Source of the DNA: Stratiolaelaps scimitus
Lineage: Eukaryota > Arthropoda > Arachnida > Mesostigmata > Laelapidae
Assembly (NCBI GenBank): GCA_019614645.1
Contig: JABWDB010000012.1
Coordinates: 2,542,001-2,606,000 of the forward strand
Length of the DNA: 64,000 bases
Reading direction: 5' to 3'
How positions within the stretch are numbered: the first letter of the stretch is position 1; each line of letters begins with the position of its first letter. Shown piece by piece: positions 24,726 to 36,700 of this stretch. The translations under genes were made by a program, and so were the position numbers. The notes below the pieces were generated by a model, which did no database searches, was not told where the DNA came from, and saw only the letters and a list, made by a program, of their open reading frames with translations.

Positions 24726-27700
24726 CTAAAATCAAAGGAAAAAATCAAAGACAACGCGAACGATAGAAGCGATGGTGTTATATTGCCTTGTGTGTACTGT
24801 ATGAAATTGTTGTCCACCTCGAATAATGTTACGATGCCAGCTCGTAACTAACTCAACTAGGTGCGCTTGAAAATATTCATTTACCTTAGTTCTGGTGAGA
24901 TCTCGGTGTCGTAGGAGGTCTTCGTGGCTGCCGGTGAGTCGCGCCAGACTGTAGAGAAATAGAGGAAGGAGCCAATGTTATTTGTTTTCTTTTTCATCTT
25001 CCTCCATCGCAGAAGAATACTATTTGAATGTAATTTAATGAGACCACTGTATTAGGTAGCCAATCGCGATCAGTGGTAAGCTGTTTCTTGCGAAATCATT
25101 AACCATTAGAGCTCAACGAGTTCAAGGTTAAGTTGTGTCACAGTGTACACCTTATGCTTGCCAGCTATGAAAAGAGCAAGCCAAATGAAATCTTGTTGAT
25201 TCTCCGATATTTCAAGATTGCTTAAACAAAATTCTAAGCGAGAACGTGAGCCGCAATCACTCCTACAGCTTTGGATATAAGGACAGTGTACCTTCGGGTA
25301 GGTGACTCGAGTCCAGCTGAGGTATTGCTGTGGATCGACGCTTGGCGAAGGCCCACGATATTATTGTCGGCCACATTCGGATGACTTCCAGATATGGCCA
25401 GGGATCCGGTTATCGGCGCTCTCCGGGGGGGTAGCGGTCTTACGCCACGTTGTGGTGGGCCCTGTACCGGTGTTCCTATGTCGACGCCAGTGCCGCGTAA
25501 CTCATCCAGACTCCCTCCATTGTTATCCGGCCGTCTCGACGTTCTGCCGGCTGAACCACCTTCCAGCGTCTTAATCTTCTGTCGTGCTACCTCTAGCTCG
25601 CGAGCTAGACGTCCAACGTCAGCTTGCAGCCGTTCGTGCTCTGGAGAATGGAGCGTGGAGTACGAGGGGGAGATTGCACAAATTAAAAATGCATGAATAA
25701 TCGAAGAGAAGAGAGCTAAATCCACCACTGCGTATCTCTTACTGAATAGGAAACATTTTAGATCACTTCAAAGACGGTTGGTGTTCTGTCTACCCTCGAT
25801 ATATTACGTCATGTTAACCCTAGGTATCTAAGCGGACAACAGTCTGCTAGCTGGGTTATCCTATCTAGATGATCCAACTATATCTAATCCCAACAAGCAG
25901 AATGCCACAACCGAATTAGAAAATTTGGCAGCGTCCTTGAGCAAAAGTCCTCGACCGTCTAAGCAAAAAGTGGCCCTTGTATAGGACATACTTGATCCGC
26001 CTGTTCTTAGCGGAACCATAGTTCTGAGATAGTGACAATCTGACAGTGACTGACAATGGAGCGGAAGGGCCTTGTGTAATTGTCCTAACAATAGAAGTTG
26101 GCTGATATTTCACCCTCTCAACGGCATTTCAAACTTCTCTAAGTGTATTCTTGAGCGGCGGTGAAGGAAGGCCACCTACAGCTGTATACTGACGGTCTGG
26201 TAGCCGATGGCAAGGATAGGTCGGATTTTTTTGGTTATATCAACGGAAGGCCTAAGTAATTACATGGGTACACTAAAAAGAAGGATATTTTGAATTTGGT
26301 AGAAAAGTACGGTATCATATAACAGCAGCGTATGCTTAAAACGATTCTAGCAGAAATATACCTCTGCTAGAATCAGAGTCTGGACTCCGCCTCCAGTTTT
26401 CTAAAGCCGGAGGCCGCAGGTTCGAATCCCGCGACCAAGGTGACATATCGATAATTTACGCTTTGTAAAAAAACACAGTACAGTTAATCAACCATATATG
26501 GTATTGCACTGCGTATGTGAGGGAACAGTACTTTAAGGGCTACTCGGTTGATACTCGTCATTCATGAGATGCTTTTATGATCGTTTATGTGACAATATTG
26601 TCTTTGTCAGCGTAGATCGTTCTCTGTTCGACACTCGAGCAAGTGTTCGTTCGTTAACAAATACACACAACTTCGAAATTATACTCACCGGCGGCTTGCA
26701 AAAAGCGGCTTTCCGTAGCTCGCCTGAGAAGCATCCCTTGAGCGCTGTACACAGCATCCCGGAAACTGAGAGACTTGCCCATACTCTACAAAAGGAGAAC
26801 ATTACAATAGCAACAGTCACACACTCAACGTTATGAATATAAATTACGACTATTCAACCTGCTGTAACCGTGAAATTTCGTAACTCAGTGTGATGCCATT
26901 GATCGAGACAGCTCGCAGCACTTCTGTATTCCATCTGTGATTAACTTTCTTAATAGGATTCACTAAAGGCCTGCTTTAGGTAAACACTTTGAATTGAATA
27001 CGATGCCTCGTCCGCTCGTAGGTACTAGCCGCTTGGGCGACTACATAGCCGAACCGTCCAGCTCAGAATTGACACTACATTGACAGCACCAACGCCACGA
27101 CAACTAATTCAAGCCTCCACGTAAGTTGTAACCACCGATGCCATTGGGAAATTTAGACTCACCAGACTGATGAGGGCGAAACAGCCGCCGGATGTCGCTT
27201 TGGCCAACTGTTTTCGACAGTATTTGAAGTAGACATGCTCGAGTATTAGCAACACCACGGTGAGGAGGACCCCGCAACCGAGCAGCAAGAAGGCGCTCAT
27301 AAACTGGTTGATGTCGAGCGGGTTACCCGCGTTTCTGTTGGCCAGAACCGTCGATATTTACACATAGTTACCTCTTTATGATACTATCGTGTGTATTTGT
27401 GGTGTGCCACTAAAAACTAGGTGGTCTGTTTTATATTTTGTTCTCTGAATGGTCTGGTGGCAAGCGACTTGAATTACGGATACCGGGGACATATGGATTA
27501 GGATAGAATCTTGCCAAGCGCTGCGGAGAACCTTTGGATCTCTTTATCAATTTTCTTTATCCACCTGCGGATTGCTGCCAGGTACGAGAGGTTTAAAAAT
27601 AAGTAAAGGTGGCCCCTATAGGTTCTTCAAATAATGCCTATATTTCTTCAATACTGTATTTCGTTTTTGCGCTGCCCTGCTTGTATTTTCGAACTGACCA

Positions 27701-30700
27701 TTTGTAATGTTAAATAGAATTTTTAGGCATTCCGATTAATGTAGCACGGGGTGATATATAACTACTACAAATCGAACGCACAATGCCAAGCTTAGAACCC
27801 GCTTAGCATTTATTATGGCTCATCTGATGTGATGAGCAGATGCTCATTTGCAGTACAAACCTTTTGCTTTTGTCAGGTTTGCAGGCACCTTGTAGCCAAA
27901 ATCGCTGAAGTCGCTCGAGGTCCCCGTGCTCTCGGTACTCAATCATCTGACGATTGAACATCTGCAGAACACGAACGAGACCACATTGAAGTAATTCTCA
28001 TATGATCATTGAGCTAACCGACAAAACGCTAGCATGGCCCAATACGATATATCTATGAAAATACAATGTCCTATAATCGAAGTCAGACGTACCTGTAAAT
28101 ATTTGGATTTCTTGGGCAGAGCAAAACCATAGCCCGTCATGGCGTACCAGGAACCGACTGTCAGTAATCGGCATTCGTCATCCTGGCCAACGAAGTAGTC
28201 AAGAACTGTGGCGTCGTAGATAAACGCATCCAGTGTGCTATTGGAAGACAACCGCCAGGTGGACAAACGCATTAAACGCTATTTAGTTTGATCATGAGAC
28301 AAAGATGGAAAACTATAGAATATATTTTTGCCTCTTCGTTCTAATAGGTAATTATCACTAAAACCTTATAATTTGTTTCTACTTTATCGAACATCAAATC
28401 TGAAACTAAGACATTATTTAATGAAATACTGTTGGAACGAATCGTAACTATATCTGTTAGTTGAGAAAGTTCCGCAGGAGAGCTATTAAATTTAAAGTTT
28501 GTGCACTATCTTAGAAGGACATTTAACTTTGGGAATGTATAGAAAGAATTTTAATAAAATGTATGGTTAGCAGGGAATATTTTATTCTCACATTATCAGT
28601 CGAGCATATTTACTATAATAATAAGGTTTAGTATTGATGCACACGTTAATTACACATCAATTCTCACCAAAGTAAGGTTCAAAAAGCTTATTCAATCTCA
28701 GGGATAAAGACAGGGAGATATATGGAGTTAACGCAAGCTATAAAGTGACGGGATTTCGCAGGGGTTCATCTTAGGCACGATGAAACATTGCCTACGTGGG
28801 GTTCTAAGGCTGAGGAGATCCCAAGGAGAGTAGTCCCAGTGACCTAAGCAGAAGATTTACCAGTGACAGTACGAAGCGAAAAACCAAAGGCTCCCGAAAC
28901 TACAACGCACACGGCCCTAACATACACCGACCTTCGCCGACCATGCGCGGGACTCACGACGTCAAAACTGCAGCAACCAATGCTGCGAAAGCAGCCACAA
29001 AACTCATCAGGATCATGCCAAACATCTACGGCATGAAGGAGACTGTTTCTCGCGATAGCCGAATCAATCATCCTCTTTGGAGCACCTGTCTGGGTATCTT
29101 CAGTGGCCTCAAAGGAGTTCACCAAAAAACTATTTCGCAAAACGCAATGAGCGCTCGCCTTAAGCATCATACAGGTCTACAGGACAGTCAGTACGCACTC
29201 CTCCCTTGTACTTGCAGAAAGAGTCCCGTGGGACACAAAAGGTAGATGCGCGTACGAGAAGAAATGAGCTGACCCGACAAAAGAGGCTGAGTAGAGGGCT
29301 GTGGGAAACATCCGCAGCGGCCTGGAAAGCAGAATGGGATGTGATCCCACAGGGGAGCCCTGGAGCTTTCGTGAGGGACATTATACAGAATAGTAAAAAC
29401 TGGATGGACAGGCCTGGAACCAAACCAACGTTCTTCATGACTTAGTTGTTGGTCACGGCCAACTTCCAAGCGCACTGGAGGAAATTAAAAAGGCCGCGTC
29501 GGCTACTTGCACACAGTGCCAGGCGAGTGCAGAACAGGCGCCGAGACATACCCTAACCGACTGTAACGGCTTCGATGACATCAGGGCCGCGCACTGTGAC
29601 CAAAAGATGACAAGAGCGCTGAACGAAGGGCTCCGAGGTTTTGTGATGTAACTGCATCTGCGAGGCAATGGAACAATGGCGCAGAGGTGCAAACCTGGCG
29701 GAAGTAATCCTAACAAAAAACGGCGGCCCACAAAGAGCACGGTTGGCCAGATTATTGTATAGCGAGTTAGCGGGAGACGTGGCTATGCAGCCTGTACGGT
29801 TGGACATGCGAGAGACCCCCTCCCAGATAACAAACAACCGCTAACGGTTCGGGTGGAGATCATGACTCTCACAAGTTAGACACACGAGAGCGGGAACACT
29901 TCTGCTCTCTCACATCAGGTATCCACAGGAAGCGAGTAAACCCAGTCTCGCATGGCATTGATCGAATCTGTACAGGTGGCGACTCAGGCCGACTAAAGAA
30001 TGGACTGGGACGGATAACTGACAAAAGATTGAGCATCATTACCATCCTCATCCTCGCTTCTGCAAGCCTGATTTAGAGCAATAGTAATACAGTCCCAAAC
30101 CAGGGCCAAGTTTTTAAGAGGTAGGTCCAAGGCCTTTAGTGAGTAGGAGAATAGCTAGGCAGTGAAGCATGGCGTCCATGATGGATTGACCTTCAACTCC
30201 TTACCAAACAAAAACTCAGGGATGATAAAGTTCAGAGCAGCTTTTTAATATGCTCTAGGTCGACTTACCCTTTTTTGACGGCTTTAATCCCCTCATTGAC
30301 GTTCGATCTATTGTATGGTCGCATGTATTCATACATTGTTGGCTTATTCCTTTGGAGAACCTGCTCCGTATTTCCGTAGGGAATCGTTCCAAAGCGGAAC
30401 GGTGGTTCCACATTTTGTGGATACCTTAACTGCAACAAATACATACGCGAAATTAGCGATAGAAAAACAAGTGAAGTTAAATGTCATATTAACGAAAAAA
30501 GCTACCTGTCGCTGTAGCAAATGTTCAGATATTCATCAGACCTACGCCTAATGAGAACGTCTTTTGATTTGGATAAAAACAAAATATTAATGCCTTAAAC
30601 AATACATACATGCACACAATTCAACGCTAAACCGTCAATCAAAGTCATCACAGCCTTATATGCAAGTCACAATATTGTAGCTGTTAGGCGATGCCCCATC

Positions 30701-33700
30701 TGGTCGCGTCACTCGTCCAACAGCCGCCACAATTGCATTATACGTATATTATAGATATTATATAATATTCGTCTACAAACACCCTGTTCTACCGACATCT
30801 AACCCGGCCAGCCTTGCTTTCACATTTATCTTGTCTGGCATATTCTTGCATGGCTGGCCTTTCTTCTATTCTTCCGGGTTACCCATCTAGTCCGGCTATC
30901 CGGCAGATTCGTATTGCTTCATTGTACGAGCTCGCTCATTGTGAAACAGCTCGGCATGCCCTGCCCCAGGCCGAAGGCCGCCCTCCAGCAAGCTCCGGCC
31001 TCGGTGCTCGTTCTAAGGCCGAGTTCCAGGATCGCTTTCTCATCTCGTGATACAGTAGCCGTCTAATGGCTTCGCTCGGTAGCTTACGGCTCGGCGGCCA
31101 CTCAGCCCCGCCTCCTCTGTGTCCCGCTAGCACAACAAAACGGATAATGCCCCTCGGGCGAGCAGAACGCTCATTCACCTACGAAAGACGCTTGCTGTCG
31201 GCTGGCATACGATGCCGCATACAGTCCCGAGGAGCCAAGTCGACCTATCCCATAACATCATAAATAAGCCTAGCCGCCACCTGTGTCCCAGTGCGTGAAG
31301 CTCCGTGGGTGAGCTACCCTTCACGTCGTGTATCGTATACTTTAAGCGTGACGCAAGGACGGATACGTGTGCCAGGCAACTCCTATTTCCAACCTGACTA
31401 AAAGTCTTAGCTAAACAAGCACAACTCGTTCGGTAACGGAAGGCGTGGCAAACCAGGAGATACCTAGGCTAATATATAGCTCTCGCGGGTAATTAGCTTG
31501 GAATGGGTTAAGCCGCAATGTTGGTCGTACGAAGCGAACTTCTTGGAAACTATGAAACGAGGTGATGCAGAAAACACTTTGACATATAGCTCTTTTTTTG
31601 TCAAGTTCTGGAAAAACTACGACGAAATTTCTACCTAATTCATTATTAATGTAACAATAACTCCACGTGCTCAAAAAAGATGATCATCACAACAGGGCCA
31701 TAGATCTGCACAGCGACCATTTGGGTGTTTCTAAGCGGCGCTTACACGAGAGTCCTCAATGCCAGTCAGGTCGTAGTGTTCCTCGCGGGTGATCATAAAC
31801 GCAGCGAGGTTGGCAGTATAGATGGCAAGGAAGACCACTGCGAACATCGCCCAGACGTTACTCATGAAGCGGGCTGTGTAACCTCGAGGGCAGTCCACGT
31901 TCACAGCCGCTCCGAACAGCACCGCCCACACCAACCAATAGGTGCGGAATAACGAAAATTTGTAACCTGCAACGTATAGTCGATTATAATAATAATAGGT
32001 TAGCGGCGGCGGAGCACTCGCGCCTCTCTACCTTCCTCCACCTAGATAACCCTCTTCTAATACACTTAGATTAATATAAGGTCACAAGGTCACAATTTCG
32101 TCCTCTCAAAAAAAAAGCTTCACAACGCTAACAAACACCTTTGAGCATAATTTTAGCAATAAAAGCCGTATTTTGGTCCAATGAAAACAGCGATGGTGCC
32201 GCATAAACAACCCAACAACAGATACCGAATGACAGTATCTTAGGTGGGCGATTCGTAACTTTTTCAGCTTGAGCCTTCAGCTATATTGCTATCTTTGTCT
32301 GCCCGCTGCAACGTGTGCTGAGCACAAGAGAGATTCTTAGCGTTCGTCGCCTATACGAGCATCTCTTTTTGGCCAACACACTATATTGCATATTATTATA
32401 TTATTCTTATTGCCAACATATTATTATATTCTCTAACATATTACAGTAAATATTGAATGAGTTTAGTGGGGTTGATGACAAGCCTGCTTTTGTGTCGCAT
32501 TATTATATGTATTAATGCTTCCGCAACGACCAATATTGTATATATATATATATGTAGAAATTATGTATAATTCTTTCAAATAATTCTTCGATTACCTCTG
32601 GGGGGCGTGATCTTCATATCGTAGCCATCAGGCGACAGAAACTCGAAAATAAAGATGGAAAATGCTGCCACCTGGATTCCAACCAGCAAGATGAGTAGCC
32701 ATGATATCGTGTCGAACGGCTCTGAAATATCGCACCATCGGTTATTATTGGCAATAATGATAACGATGACAAAGTTTACTGAAAGTAGAAACACGAGACG
32801 TTGTCAGGCTTCCCGGTCAGAAAAAAGGATACGCTATTATAAAATAACTTATCTCCAATATATATATATATTCCAGTTATGTGAGTAATCCTCTCGCAGA
32901 AGACCTTGTCAACAGGAAAGACGGTTGTGGCCGTTCGATAACGTTTTGAAAAGCGCTCTCTATTATATAAAATATGGACTATGTACTGTTGTATTGTATA
33001 ATAGTGCAGCAATCGTAGATATCTATCTGGAAACTCTATTGGGGTTAGATCATGCGAGAATCAATCCGTTCGAATACTCTCCATGGAAATAGAGATTCAT
33101 GAAGCAGGCACGGGGTATGAAAATAGCATTGCCGCATATCTCATTCACTGTGCGTTCCAGATAATAAGAATATTACTAATAACTGTATTTGTATCCGCTG
33201 CCCCCCGTCGTTCACAATCGACCTCCAACAATTATTACAATTATGCTTCCGGGCCTCATCCATTCTCTCTTTCGCTTTCTCAACAGCAAAAGAACTTCGC
33301 CGGCCCGTTATTGTTATAATAACAGAAATACCGCAATCTATAACGAAAAGACTATGAGGGCGGGCTGGCTCGAAATGTAGATTCCTTAGATCGTCTTTCT
33401 GCCGCTATTTCAGTCTGTAGCCCTGCGTTCACTGCAGTAATTGAATATGCTGTACCATCAAGAGTGTCTGCATAGTTTTTCCATTTCTCACTGCTGTCCT
33501 TCTTGACCCCTACGATCGGATTCGAGATTGATAAAAGCCATTAAAACGAATGTACACAGCGGGTCGATTTCTATGGGTGTCCCACAGGGGCTGAACAGAA
33601 GACGTTCCTATGTTTAATTTGCTTTGGTGTATATATAATACAATGTATGATTATGTTCGATATTAAATTGCGTACAACATTTCAGAACTGTCAACAGTTC

Positions 33701-36700
33701 TGAATCTGCCGTTAAACACACAGCTCGAAAAAATCATGGAATACGAACTTAGTTGTTCTCGAAGCAGTTTTCGACGCGACGACAACCGCGCTATACAAAT
33801 GTGCTAATCGCTTCGCGTATCAGAAACTGTAGATAGAAATGTTTATTATAATTAACCTTACTGTACTCAACCGGATACATATGCTAATCTGATATTTGTA
33901 TCACGTATATGAGAGAGGGCATTGCGCTGCTCACATATTTTCGTGAGGGAACATGCGACCAGCCTGACAGTACTATAAGAATTTGCAGTCTATTCATTAG
34001 CTGAAAATACTTGTCAATCGCTATATAGCGGCATATTATTGAAGTCCTAGCATTTAAGGGTTGTAAGGAAAAATATGTCTCTTTCGCAAATGATTTGGCC
34101 ACTATAAGAGGTCGACTTCGTCGTGTCATGTTTCGAGTTACCTAGAAATGCCTTAGGTGAGATGATGCCGGTTCGCTTGGCTACCACAATGGCAATCCCC
34201 GTCTCGAGGAACGGTACCGTAAAATCCACAGCTTCTTGTCGGTCCGAGTTGATCTTGATTGAGGTGACTACAATGTCCGTATGTCGATTTAGCAGGGCGG
34301 CGATTAACCCGTTCCATTTTCCATTCTTCGATTGGGGAGTACCATGAAAATGAAATAGGCACCATTCGTCAATTGGTTGTTTGCGGTAACGAGCTATTCT
34401 GTCGACCGATCGAGTCGACCGAATCGCCCAAACATCTAAACTGTAAAGGACGATCCATGAAGTCCATTATTTCGATAGTCTTTTCACTAGCTTTTCAAAT
34501 GACATGACCTCCTCTTTCTTCAAGGTAATCAGTTATATCCAATACGAATCGATCTGATAAGGCTGCTCCTACTCAAAGGACGACACTTTTTGTGCCATTT
34601 TTCAGACTGGGGATGATCGACTCACGCATATCGATTTTCAATCACAGGCAAAGTTTTACTTCAGGAGTTCTACTTTACGAATACGTTTTTTAACGCACAG
34701 GGTGACGTTATTTCCTTCTTTGCGGCTACATGACCAGCTTGTCATGGAAGAGAACGTGGTGGTTTCTGCTGTCTATCTTACGAGACAGTCTCTACCCGAA
34801 CGCCATATCAGTGTAACTCCTCCGAGCTCTCTAACGACGTGACGGCTATGGTCACACGTTTTTCAGATGGATATTGGATGGACCCCATATGACGCTTTAC
34901 TCAATAGCCTGGTTAAATATTTCATGGCTGAGAATCAAGTGTAGCAGGAAGGGGACGGGCCGTGTTGAATTCAGCTGGCAAAGGCTAGCTTTCCATATGC
35001 TGTGACCTCTCTTATACAGTCAAGCCCTTTAGCTCTGTTTATAAAATCAATACGGGTCCTGTGTGTGCTCAAAACCTATACCGGATCAAGGCTACGATAC
35101 AGCAAAATATGATATGTATATTCCCACAAAAATGCTCTTGGGGAGGACGAAAAAGATGACCTGAACGAATGTAATTCGTTTCGACAACCGGGCTCGTTTT
35201 CTAGTAGGCGTCTCGATGTCCGGCTTAAGCTAAACTGATGGCACAACTGCGGCTGTTCGAGAGCTCACAAGAACTCGCACAAAAACTCATAATTAGAACG
35301 TATTTACCCACTCATCAACACGACACACTAAGCTCTATAGTCAAATTGTGTGAAGGCACTATTTGACGCGACAAATCAGAGCTTTGGAGGGGCTGATATA
35401 GAAATGTATTGTCTAAGAAGCGTTCAATGAAAAAGACAATATTTATCAAGTAACCTTATCGAGTCTAGCGAAACTGCCGATGACATGAGGGTTCATGATG
35501 CAAAGCTTGATGCATTCCCTTACTAGCGACGTTCAGATGATGAATTGGTCTTACGCAACCGATTGTGGTTCTGGCGTGGCTTTACGTAATCGGTTTATCC
35601 AATTATGGTTTTGCCCAATAGCCATCATTTTTGATGTATTGAAAATATTGACGAGCAAGGAACCTTTATATAGAGTTGATATCAAAAATTACTGGAACAT
35701 TTCCACGGTTGTCTCAACAACACCTTCAACACTGTGCATTCTCCATCTGATCGGGCACCGAATCGCGTCACAGTCGAATAGGCCCGATGTTCACCTTCCA
35801 AGGACAAGCGAAACATCGTTAGCCACAGAGGAGTTACAAATGCTTTAAAACATTGGAACTGCGTTGTACTGGCAACAGGTACCAGCCATAGATGAACCTT
35901 TTAGTCATTAGGCTCGAATCCCACTCGATAATATTACGTTATACGTGCAGCATCCTGTTCCGGGGTGCAATCCTACTCACCCAACAATGGCCGGTAATAT
36001 GAAGTAAGGATCCAATAATGAGAAGGTGATGATCTGATTCACCTCCACCACGTACCACTGGTAATCCCGTTTACAAGATATACGATACCCCGGATACAAT
36101 ACAAGCTTCCAGCGACTCTATCCAGCCCATATCATATCATTCAAATGCGGCAAATATCACACGCATCTACGATCGTGTCATACACCGAACGTACATATCT
36201 AGCAGGTATTTCGCGTTCGCTTCGAAAACTCCATCACGGCCTTATCGCGGTAGTACTTCCTCTCTGTCCTTTTGTCGATTTGCCAACGTCGAAATATTTC
36301 AAACGTCTTGCACAGCCGTCTCGGTTACGCCACTCCACTAGCCCGCGGCTCCGAGAATATGAATCCCTGAGCGTCCTCGTTCGGTGTCTCTCGTTGCCTC
36401 TCGGTGTCAGTGCGGTGTCTTCGGGTATGACTGCGGACACTGACTGCGGGTACGGTGCAGGCGATAGGGTTTGAATGTGAAAGAAAGGGAAAATAAGGGA
36501 AACCTTGGTGGGGTTCACTACTCTCGATCCACCAACTTCGATATCATCGTTCGATCCGCTGTTCGTTCTTCGTTCACATTTCGATGTGTCGACGTCTCGA
36601 TTAGCAGGGCTCTGCTACGCGGCTTGCGACGACGCCAACAAGTCAGTAGTATTCAAAGTCGTACTACATTAATAGCCGAAGAATCGGAAGGAAGATATCC

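Larger units (their letters stand above)
25641..26688 (-). other. Nmdar2 intron 17
   Basis: A 1.05-kb intron that holds the perfect 12-bp hairpin and tRNA-like sequence at 26343-26442. The rest is unassigned. Confidence 0.7.

Noticed and set aside
25302..25696. Plus-strand frames of about 90-100 codons
   Set aside because: They are the complement of GC-rich Nmdar2 exon 18, which is supported by splice phase.
30940..31260. GC-rich intron 12 block considered as a solo LTR
   Set aside because: Ends do not form a TG...CA pair with a target duplication that I could see.
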